Source: Zingiber officinale
Taxonomy: Eukaryota > Streptophyta > Magnoliopsida > Zingiberales > Zingiberaceae
Direction of reading: 5' to 3'
Assembly: GCF_018446385.1 (NCBI RefSeq)
Contig: NC_055994.1
Coordinates: 34,618,368-34,682,367 of the forward strand
Length of the DNA stretch: 64,000 bases
The notes beneath the pieces are model-generated. The model worked only from the letters and a program-made list of their open reading frames with translations, did not search any database and was not told the DNA's origin. The stretch's first letter is position 1. Every line of letters starts with the position of its first letter. Made by a program: the position numbers and the translations under genes. This document shows, piece by piece, positions 47,424 to 57,177 of the stretch.

Positions 47424-50400
47424 GAGATCAACATTATAGCTGGTGGGCCGACCGGAGGTGATTCTAACCGAGCAAGGAAGGCGGGCGTCAGGCAACTCCA
47501 GATCCATGCAGTCGGCTGCAGCCAGGAACGGGCGAGTGGACCCAAAATCAATTTCGGGCCCAAGGACTTGGAAGGAGTTGAAGTGCCCCACGATGACGCT
47601 CTTCTCATCAAAGCGGTAATAGCCAATTACACCATTCACCGCGTTTTTATTGACACAGGAAGCTCGGTCAATATCATATTCAAAAAGGCCTTCGACCAAC
47701 TACAAATTGATCGGGCCGAGCTGCTGCCCATGACGTCCCCCCTCTACGGGTTTACGGGCAACGAAGTTCAGCCGGTCGGACAAATCCGACTGGCTATCTC
47801 GCTGGGAGAAGAGCCGCTCAGGAGGACGCGGACAGCAAACTTCGTGGTGGTAGACTCTCCGTCGGCATACAACGTCATATTGGGGCGACCAGCTCTCAGT
47901 GAATTCTGAGTGGCCATCTCCACTTTCCAGTAGAAGATCAAGTTCCCCGTGGAGGACAAAGTGGGAGAAGTACAAGGAGATCAACTAGCAGCTCGGCGAT
48001 GCTACGTCGAGATGGTCCGAGCAGAATCCAATGCCGCTCGGAAAGCACCCTGGATTGAGGTGAACGCTATCACTGAAAAGCCACCCTCTTTGATTTATGA
48101 AGAAAAAGAGGAAGTGTAGATTCACCTGACCCGATCGGAGGCCACGACATTCATTGCGTCCGATCTGGAGGCCAACCAGAAAGAGGAAGTGGTCAAATGC
48201 CTCCAGAGAAATCGTGATGTCTTCGTCTGGTCAACACATGAGCTGCCCATAATTTCACCGAGTGTAGCGCAGCATGAGCTCCACGTTTGACCGGACGCTC
48301 GGCCGGTGAAGGAGAGAAAGAGGGACTTCAGTGCTGAACAAAATGCCATCATCCGAGCGGAGGTCGAGAAACTCCTGGAGGCCGGCCACATACGCGAGGT
48401 CCAGTTCCCGAGCTGGTTGGCGAACGTAGTGCTATTCTCCAAGCCAGGCAACAAGTGGAGAGTGTGCATCGATTTTCGGGACCTTAACAAGGCGTGCCCG
48501 AAGGATTTTTATCCCTTGCCCCGGATCGATCAATTGGTGGACTCTACGGTCGGCTGCGAGTTGATATGCATGCTCGACGCTTATCAAGACTATCATCAAG
48601 TGCCGCTCGCCCGAGAAGATCAAGAAAAAGTCAGTTTCGTTACAGCCGACGGCACCTATTGCTATAATGTGATGTCGTTTGGATTGAAGAACGCGGGAGC
48701 CACTTATCAACGCTTGATGAACAAAGTATTCAAAGAGCAGATCGGGCGAAACCTAGAAGTATACGTGGACGACATTCTCATCAAGTTCGTTCGAGCGGTT
48801 GAGCTCTTTGAAGACATGGAGGAGAATTTCCGAACGCTGCGGAAATATGGAGTTAAGCTGAATCCCCAGAAGTGTCTGTTCGGAGCAAAAGGAGGGCGTT
48901 TCCTGGGATACATAGTGACTGAGCGGGGCATCGAGGCAAATCCTAGCAAGGTGAAAGCGTTACAAGATATTTCACCCCCAAGAAATTTGAGGGAACTGCA
49001 ACGCTTGACCGGTCGGATAACTGCTCTGTCCAGGTTCATCTCCAAAACCGCCGACCGGGCCCTACCTTTTTTCAAAATCTTGCGCAAAGCCACTAAGTTT
49101 CACTGGGACGAAGAGTGTGATCGGGCGTTCGAAGATCTGAAGACATATTTGAACTCTCTCCCGATACTAGCCAAGCCAACTATGGGTGAGCCACTTTGTA
49201 TCTACTTATCTTCAACCGAGCAAGCAGTCGGCTCGGCACTAGTAAGGGCGAGCAGAGAAGAGCCTGTATATTTTCTGAGCCATATTTTAAAAGATGCTGA
49301 ATCTCGCTACACTGAGCTCGAGAAGCTGGCTTTCACTTTGGTCCTCGCCGCTCGGCGCCTCCGTCCCTATTTCTTGGCTCACACTATCATCGTCCGGACG
49401 AACAGCCCACTGGGAAGAGTGTTGTTGAATCCCGAAGCGGTCGGGTGGCTCATCAAATGGACAATGGAGTTAAGCAAATTTGACATTCAATACCAGCCCT
49501 GGTCGGCGATAAAGGCGCAGTCCTTGGCGGATTTTGTCACCGAAGTACAAAGGCCAGAACCCGAAGCCATATGGAAGATATTTGTGGACGGATCGTCCAC
49601 TCGGCTCGGGAGCGGTATTGGTATATTATTGCTTTCGCCCCAAGAGGAAAAAATGCATCTATCCGTCCGGCTTGATTATAGAGCTACGAATAATGAAGCA
49701 GAGTATAAAGCCCTTATAGCTGGCTTACAAGCCGCCCGGCATGTAGGGGCCGGACGGGTGATGCTGCATTCATACTCCCAATTGGCCGCTCAACAACTCT
49801 CAGGCTCTTTTGAGATCAACAACGCTCGGCTCAAGCTTTACGCTCAAGCCTTCGAGAAACTCAAGGCCGACTTCAGAGAGGTTATTATCCAGAAGATACC
49901 CCGAGCGGAGAACCAGGCGGCCGATGAGTTAGCCAAACTCGCAAGCTCAATAACGTCGATCGCCATCCAGCAGCCAATTGCACAAGTATCTTTGGTGGCA
50001 GCCATCGATCGGATGGAGGGCCTCTCGTTTCCGAGCGACTGGCGGACACCCATCATGGAGTTTCTCGACTCGGGTACTGCACCGTCCGATCGGGATGAGG
50101 CCCAGCTACTAAGAAGGAGAGCCGGTCGGTTCACGCTCATTGGAGACCAACTATACAAGAAGGCTTTCTCCCGCCCACTGTTGAAATGCGTGAGCTCGGA
50201 AGACGCTGCGTACATCCTCCAAGAGGTGCATCAAGGATCGTGCGGGGGGCATCCGGGCGGACGATCGCTGGCTAAGAAGATCCTGCTGGCCGGATACTTC
50301 TGGCCAACCTTACAAGAAGATGCCGCTCAGACCGTATCGACGTGCCTTTCTTGCCAAAAGTATCACAACTTCTCACACCGACCGGCGGAGGAAATGAAAG

Positions 50401-51266
50401 CAACTACTGTGTCCTGTCCGTTCGACCAATGGGAAATGGATATTGTGGGTCCGTTTCCTATGGCGACCGGGCAGCGGAAATTTCTACTAGTGGCAGTCGA
50501 TTATTTTTCCAAGTGGGTGGAGGCCGAGCCGCTAACCAAGATCACCGAGCAGATGGTCAAGAAATTTATCTGGCAACATATTATCTGTCGGTTCAGCATC
50601 CCCCGTTGACTTGTTTCCGATAACGGGCGGCAGTTCACGGGAAAGTTGCTTGAAGATTGGTGCAAAAGCTATGGCATTGAGCAACACTTCACGTCCGTGG
50701 CATATCCCCAAAGAAATGGTCAAGCCGAAGTAGCCAATCGGGAAATTCTTCGCATTTTGCGCGCTCGGCTCGACCATCTGGGAGGAAGTTGGGTGGATGA
50801 AGTGTCGGGCGTCCTATGGGTCATCCGAATGACCCCAAAGGAATGAACGGGCGTCACGCCTTTCCATCTGGTGTACGGCGGCGAAGCGGTGATTCCTGTC
50901 GAAGTCGGCGTCGAGTCCGTCCGGATCCAGAATTATGATGATGGCAACGCCGAGCGGAGGAATATGGAGCTGGATTTGGTTAATGAGGAGCGAGCTAAGG
51001 CGTCCTTCTGGCTGATGGCGTACCGACTATGGATGAAGCAAAAATACAACCGGCGCATAATCCCCAGATCATTCCAGGTCGACGACCTTGTCTGGAAGAG
51101 GGTAAAGCCGGTCGGCGACGTCGACAAGCTAGAAGCTCCTTGGGCAGGCCCCTTCAAAATCATCGAAAAGCTTCGTTCAGGTGCTTATTATATGGAGGAT
51201 GAAGACGGGCGGCAGCTAGATCGACCATGGAGCGCGAATCATCTCCAGCCGTACCGAGCTGGGTGA
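47424..51266 (+). pseudogene. pol: Element G: pol (protease, RT, RNase H x2, integrase)
   Basis: A single frame runs without any indel to 51266 and carries six stops (TGA 47907, TAG 47931, TAG 48117, TGA 48288, TGA 50607, TGA 50844). Protease has FIDTGSSVNIIF (about 47650). RT covers about 48320-48970 (KWRVCIDFRDLNKACPKDFY, active site YVDD near 48760). The first, degenerate RNase H is about 49180-49500 and the second about 49570-49970. In the second, FVDGSS, NNEAEYKALI and NQAADELAKL are present but the DSQ aspartate is Tyr (HSYSQ). Integrase has the H-H-C-C finger (CGGHPGGRSLAK, CLSCQ) and D-D-E residues (MDIVGPFP, SDNGRQFTG, RNGQAEVANREI). Length and order fit Tat elements. Confidence 0.92.
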
Positions 51267-51393
51267 GAGGTGCGCTGATGTAATTTTATATATGTTTTGG
51301 TCCCCTATGTCCTTGTAATGCAGGAAGCAGAAATAATTAAAGGATAGCAAATAGCTTCGCCGAATGGAAGTGTCAAAATTAGCCTTAAAGGTC
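51267..51393 (+). other. Element G: spacer after pol
   Basis: This short non-coding spacer lies between the integrase stop and the tandem repeats. I see nothing in it. Confidence 0.6.
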
Positions 51394-51783
51394 ATCGAGC
51401 TTCGACGTTAAAAATTGAGAGACGAGCCGGCGTCTATAAACCCTCCGAGCGGAAGACCGTCGAGCTCCGACGTTAAAAATCGAGAGACGAGCCGACGTCT
51501 ATAAACCCTCCGAGCGGAAGACCGTCGAGCTCCGACGTTAAAAATCGAGAGACGAGCCGGTGTCTATAAACCCTCCGAGCGGAAGACCGTCGAGCTCCGA
51601 CGTTAAAAATCGAGAGACGAGCCGGCGTCTATAAACCCTCCGAGCGGAAGACCGTCGAGCTACGACGTTAAAAATCGAGAGACGAGTCGGCGTCTATAAA
51701 CCCTCCGAGCGGAAGAACGTCGAGCTCCGACGTTAAAAATCGAGAGACGGACCGGCGTCTATAAATTTTCCGAGCGGAAGAGG
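51394..51783 (+). repeat. 65-bp tandem repeat, six copies
   Basis: Units start at 51394, 51459, 51524, 51589, 51654 and 51719. Each reads GTCGAGCTCCGACGTTAAAA, then a segment with GAGAGACGAGCCGGCGTCTA, then CCCTCCGAGCGGAAGACC. The inner copies are nearly identical, the outer ones more diverged. Tandem repeats between pol and the 3' LTR are common in Tat elements and can seed satellite DNA. Confidence 0.92.
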
Positions 51784-52154
51784 GCAATAAGGACGGCAAG
51801 TGTCCAAGGAATTCTGCTATCAAATCGTCAATGTCGTTCGACCGCTCCTGTATCCGATCCGCTCGGCCCTATACCCAAAGGTACTTCCATCGGCATCTAG
51901 CGAGCGATCTCTGCTATCAAAGTGGAATATTACATATTTAGCCGGGCGGAAGGGTCACACCAAATACTTCGTAAAATTCCCTTTCGGATACTAGAGGTGT
52001 GATAATAGATGAGCGGACAACACACATTGGCTAGCAAAAGGGCAAAGTACGTGAAAGGAAAGCATTGCATTAAAAATAAAACTTTAAGTCGAGTGGCCTA
52101 AGTACAAAAAAGGATCATTTTTTGGCCGAGCGACCTAATTACATATAAAAACGT
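51784..52154. other. Element G: spacer between tandem repeats and antisense gene
   Basis: No gene. This is the convergent gap between sense gag-pol and the antisense gene and should contain the polyadenylation signals of the antisense transcript. No specific signal is assigned. Confidence 0.5.
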
Positions 52155-54393
52155 TTACTCAATATAATCGTAAAGGTCTTTAGGAATGTTGTTCAGGAGC
52201 GCCACTTGATCGCCGGCCGGAATAGTAGTGGAGTCCGGAAGAAGACCCTTAGACTTTAGATATGTGGTGGTGGCGGTCATGACGAGGTCAAACGCTGTAT
52301 ACATCCGCTCACAAACCTTCTCGAAAAATTCGGGCGAGCGGATGTAATTTTGTCTCAAAGTAGCGACCCGGCTCGGCTCGGCCTCTTGGTATTCTTTGAA
52401 GGCCAATTGAGAAGCAGCGAGGGACTCCTGCAGAGTTTTCAGCTCGTCTGTATGCTTGACTGCATCAGCCGAGCGACCTGCCTTCTCGCCATCAAGCTGG
52501 TCCATCAGCCCCTTTACTTTCTGCTCTAGACCCCGAGCCTCCACATTCTTTTTTTCCAGGTCGGAGATAGCCGTGTTTTTGCGAGTAGTGGCCAGGGTTA
52601 TTTTTGTGTCGAGCGATTTGACCTATCGCTCGGACTCGGCCAAGGCGTGGGCCTGATCGGACGTCTTCTTCTGCTCGGCTGCCAACAAATCTTGAGCTTT
52701 CTTCAGCTCCTTTTGCAGCTCGGCATACGAAGGGCCTTGAGAGCCGGACGGACCGCCAGCCGCCTTCAGTTGTCTTAATTCCTCGTCCACCATCGCTAGG
52801 CGGTTGGAGACAGCTATCTCCTCCACCCATCTCTGGCAAGAGAAAATTAGAAGTTGTTAGTGGCCGAGCGGAGATAATGCATACCAAACTTCGAAGAAAA
52901 CAAACTTACCCCCGTGGCCTCCTGCATGTGGCTATTGACCAAATTTCGGAGGGGGATCAGCGCGACGCGCGCCCGAGCGTCGGCCCACATCTCAGCTAGG
53001 GGCCCCTTCAAGGTGATGGTGTGCTCGGGCACAGTTGGGCATTCGTCTTCTGGCAGCAGCTCTTCAGTCGGGAGTTGAAGAGTGACTCGTACAGTGCGGT
53101 CATGACCGGGGGTCGTCTGGCCGGCGGTCGGAAGAGGATCGGAGGCCGGCGCCGAAAACTGAGATCGGATGGTTGAACGTTGGACTGGTTGAGGAGTGGG
53201 CGGAAGGGTGTTGACCGGAATAGCCTCAATAGGGGTTACTGGCTCGTCCCATTCAGAGGGCGTCCGATCGAACGAAATAGCTTCGGCCTCTAGCGCCTTG
53301 CCGCGAGCACGTGCAGTAGCTCGGGCAGACGGTTGGACCGCGGATCCAGCCGATCGAAGGGGAGTCTCCGCTCGGCGCCTCTTTTGTCGAGGCTGCTCCT
53401 CCTCCCGAGCGAAATCTTCCTCCTGGACAGTTGGTCCTCCACTGGGAGTGGCTCCTCTCGCCTCGTTTTGATGAGAGGCTTGAGCAGCCGACCCTTCATG
53501 AGTACCGCTCTCCCCTTCATGTGAGCCGACCGACTGGATGCCGAGCGCCTCCATTTCCTTTGCTGCCGCGGCTTCAAGCACTGCCACCTTTTTCTTCAAA
53601 ATGCCGGCCATTACCGACTCCATGACGATGTCCGCTGCAAATGAAAGAAGAGAAATCAGTTAGCAATCAAAGCATATGCCCAAGTAAAATTCTTACCGAA
53701 GCTGCTCGGAAGAGGAGTCCGTATGGGACTCAGGCCGAAGATGTACATCACTCCTTCGTGCAGAAGCTTATTGATGTCAAGCCGCAGACCGGCTAGCATA
53801 TTTGCAGCATGGAGGTAGTCTGGTCGGGTCTTGAACTTCTTCAGCTCAGGAGTGGGGGGTAGGTCGACCTGCCACTTGGTCCGGAAATTGGCCTGATCGG
53901 GCATACGAATATAGAAAAAATACTCCTTCCAATGTTTATTGGAAGAATGCAGTTTATTAAAGAAGACTAAGCCGGGCCGAGCTTGGAACATGAAGGTGCC
54001 CGGCTCGGACTGCTTGGGGTAATAAAAATAATAAAAGACCTCCGGTCGGAGGGGGATGTTGTGGATCTTGAACAAAGCAATAACACCACAGAGAAGGCGA
54101 AAGGTGTTGGGTACTAGACTACCGAGCGGAACACAAAAAAAGTTACAAACATCTATAATGAAGGGATGTACAGGGAAACGCAGACCGGCAGTAAACTGGT
54201 CGCGGAAGACATAGAACGCTCCACGCGGCGGCTTGTGTGGCCGAGCGGAGGGACCGGCTAAAAGAAGTTCAAAATCATTGGGGATTTCAAAATTATCGGT
54301 CAGAATATCAAAGTCACGCCGATCGAATCGTGACTGCATGGTAGTGTACCAAGGGTCGAGGGACTGGTCTTCAGGATAAGAAGAACTAGCCAT
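52155..54393 (-). pseudogene. Element G: three-exon antisense gene (plant transposon 'gypsy-type' domain protein)
   Basis: Exon 1 (53697-54393), exon 2 (52910-53634) and exon 3 (52155-52832) join into exactly 2100 nt (699 residues). Donors are GTAAGA and GTAAGT, acceptors TTTGCAG and TTGCCAG, and all junctions keep frame (SSF-ADIVMES, EATG-RWVEEIAV). Exon 1 encodes a globular N-terminus (PRGAFYVFRDQFTAGLRFPV, WKEYFFYIR) like the 'putative gypsy type transposon' domain found in Tat antisense ORFs. Exon 2 is low-complexity with a basic RQKRRR patch. Exon 3 is coiled-coil (ELQKELKKAQDLLAAEQKK). The only defect is an in-frame TAG near 52622 (after ALAESER). The start is the first ATG. Function is unknown. 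Confidence 0.85.
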
Positions 54394-54668
54394 GGTCCGA
54401 TCAGAAGAAATCAAAAAGGCAAAGGAAGGCAGAAGAAAGACGACAGCAAGCGAAAAGAGGCCCCACGGATTGGAACTTGAGAAAGAAATGTAAAGAAAGC
54501 ATCGGAAACAAGGAAGGAAAGAAATAGACCCTTACTACGAGGAAAAGGATCATGGAAGAGGCGCTGGAGATCGTCGGAGAGCAGGAGCAGAATCGTCGGA
54601 GCACCGAAACACCCGGGACGGAGGTGGAAGTCGCGAAAGCAAATGCGGTGAATAGAGGAGAACGAAGA

Positions 54669-54675
54669 TTTTATA
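54669..54675 (-). promoter_or_regulatory. Candidate TATA box of the antisense gene
   Basis: On the minus strand CCTATAAAATC lies about 280 bases upstream of the antisense ATG (54393). With the intact splice sites it suggests the antisense gene has its own promoter inside the element. A transcription start has not been seen. Confidence 0.5.
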
Positions 54676-55039
54676 GGGTGGAGGTCGAGCGACCTCCACC
54701 GTTGGATCCAGGTCACGGGAGCCAAAGCACGCATCTGGCCGTTTATTTCAAACCGCCTCGATCTCATCGCTCGACCACGCCGCCGCCGTACGATTACGAC
54801 AGCACCGCCACCTGGCATTCAGCCACTGGGATGCATTTAATGCACGTGTGCTCAACCTTAAGGAGGGAGATTGGCGGAAAACTCGAAGAGACGCTAAAAA
54901 ATGTTGGGTGTTGACTGGCGTTTCGGTTACCCCCTCGGAGACCGAGCGGATGGTGGTTGTATTTCTCCGCTCGGCCAAACCAATGGTCCAGTCAGTCGGA
55001 CTAATCGCCTCCTTCGACTAGACTTGAAGGGGAGGCAAG
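54676..55039 (+). other. Element G: 3' region and polypurine tract
   Basis: This is non-coding, GC-rich upstream DNA of the antisense gene. It ends in GAAGGGGAGGCAAG (55026-55039), the polypurine tract abutting the 3' LTR. Confidence 0.75.
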
Positions 55040-55868
55040 TGATCCGGAGGTAAGAGCAGGGGACCCCCGTCTTGGGGAGTCAACGCCACGTGGAAGTCAA
55101 AGGGCCAGGTGGCCGACCGGACGACTTAGAAAAGGTGGGATCGCTATGCCGACCAGAGAAAGGGGGCCGACCGCCCGGCCGGCCGACCAATGTCCAATTG
55201 AGGGAAAAAGGTGCCCCGGCAGGAGTCGGGGTTTCGGCGCTCTTTGAACAGGGCCGTAAGGCTGAGCGGACGGCACGCTCGGCCGAAGACATAAGGTAGC
55301 ATACTGCTAACAGTCTTCACAAAGCACATTATCGAGTATCTCCCAAGTAGATCACTGTATATGGCCGGCCGGACGTAAGGCAAGTGCTGGCCGGCCAGAC
55401 GCTCGACAGGGAGTAAGGAGAAAAGGACAAGGGACATATTCTGACAGCGGGCATGCTTTATAATCCAGCCATGCTCCAAATCTGACGACAAGGGGTTCCG
55501 CTGTCCCATCGAAGACATGCTTGGACTGTAGCAGTATGGTATCAGGTAAGTTTGCTGACAAGCCCTTACTGAGGTATGGACTGAGGACACGTGTTTGCCT
55601 AGGTATGTGTGCCTGAGCTCCTCCCCAGCTCTATATAAGGAGCTTTGCACTTCACCAGAGGTACGCGTTCTACGATTTTTGGAGCCACTTCTTCGTTATT
55701 CGCTTACCTGACTTGAGCGTCGGAGGGTCATCGCCGGGAACCCTTTCCCGGCCCGACTTCTATGCAGGTTCGTCGGAGATCCGTGCGAACAGTCAGGAGA
55801 TCTACGTCAGCAGCTTGGAGAGCGCCACGTGCCCAGCGTCCGTTGGTTCAGCGATTCGGACAGGATCA
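55040..55868 (+). mobile_element. Element G: 3' LTR
   Basis: It is 829 bp, from TGATCCGGAGG to GGACAGGATCA, with TATATAA at 55632-55638. It has the same length as the 5' LTR with scattered substitutions only. Confidence 0.92.
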
Positions 55869-55873
55869 ACTAT

Positions 55874-57177
55874 CTTTTGATAACAATCATCATTGAAAAG
55901 TTAGACACAAACTAGAAGAAAACATTGAAGTTTTTATAAGTTTTCAAATTTGTATCAATCTTTGAAAATATGAAGTATTTTTATAGAAAATTATTTTTCC
56001 ATGATTGTATATATCCTAAGTAATGTCTACATAAATTTTCATAATTTTTATAATTTTGTAGAATTTTTGGAGAGTTTCTAAATTTCGCTGAAAATATATT
56101 TCAGGAAATCAACGCTCTAATCGATCAGTCGATCGATTGGAGGCACCCAATCGATCGGTCGATCGATTGGAATGTGTTTCCCGTGAGTAGTAGCTCATGG
56201 AATCGATCAGCCAATCAATCCATTCACTCCTGGATCGATCGGGCAATATATTCAAAGGAAGGTTCTATGAACAGAACCTCCCTGAATTGATCAGTGGATC
56301 AATTGAGATGAGTTCAATCGATTGAGACTCAATCCCAATCGATTGGGAATGCTGATTTTGATTGGGAAAGCCTGATTTTAGCATTTTAAATCATTCTTAG
56401 TCTATGTAACCACTCCTAGCCCCTTGAACTGCATTTGTATACATTTAGGGGGAGTTTTCATGATAAAAACAAGGGGAAATTGTTAAGGAAGACTAAGTTG
56501 AAGTTTATGTTGAGATTTGTATTCAAATTTTGATATTTGAATCTCAAAATTTAAATTTTTGGGTTTCCTAAATATTTAGGGATTCCAAGTCATTTTTGGT
56601 GTAATGACAGAAGTTTGAGCATGTCGTTAGGGGGAGTTACTCTTTAAGGACATGAAAATTATTTTCTGAAACCTTTAAAGGTGGTCAAACCTTCGTTTAG
56701 AAGAATAATGCTCAACGTTGAGCATTGAGAAACATGGAGAGTGGATATCTTTATTGTGGAGTTATAGATGCTCTAGGATGAGCATCATAACATGGCGTAA
56801 TGCTCAAGGGTGAGCATGTGATACAATGAAGGGTATGCGACCTTCATTGTTGAAATGATGAATGCTTAAGGATAAGCAGTATTGCTCAAGGGTGAGCATT
56901 TGGATACAGTGAAGGGTATGAGACCTTCATTGTGGTGTTGTGAATAACGAGTGAAGTTGTGAACAATGGTGAGTAACTCTTCAGGGAGAGAGTTCTTTTT
57001 GATATGTGCCAATAAGGGGAGAATGTAGGGTTTCAGTTAGGGCTTAATTGTCCCTCTAGGAAGGTTTGGGGGAGAATGTAGGGTTAAACTCTCATTCATG
57101 CATTGACATGAGAAGAAGTTAAGGTTAGGGGATTAACCTAACTTAAAGGTATTGTCAAACATCAAAAAGGGGGAGAT
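55874..57177 (+). other. Element A: 3' internal region, hairpins and polypurine tract
   Basis: Non-coding continuation of A after G. It has ATCGAT-core hairpins at 56110-56350, then imperfect ~60-base repeats around AATGCTCAAGGGTGAGCAT (56700-56960), then the polypurine tract AAAAAGGGGGAGAT (57164-57177). No pol remnants. Confidence 0.8.

Larger units (their letters stand above)
45223..55868 (+). mobile_element. Element G: Ty3/gypsy Tat-type retrotransposon with antisense gene
   Basis: The 10,646-bp element has perfect target duplications ACTAT (45218-45222, 55869-55873) and 829-bp LTRs. The order is LTR, primer site, gag, protease, RT, two RNase H domains, integrase, 65-bp tandem repeats, a three-exon gene on the opposite strand, polypurine tract, LTR. 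RT before integrase, the second RNase H and the antisense ORF are hallmarks of the plant Tat lineage (Retand/Ogre relatives). It is much GC-richer than the surrounding elements. Eight stops in gag-pol make it inactive. Confidence 0.92.

Noticed and set aside
46551..51266. Repeat-induced point mutation of the fungal type as the cause of the stops
   Set aside because: The elements and captured genes are of plant type; methylcytosine deamination explains the same changes.
51394..51783. Regular repeats that could be taken for a CRISPR array
   Set aside because: The units are contiguous with no unique spacers, the element is a plant retrotransposon, and the genome is eukaryotic.
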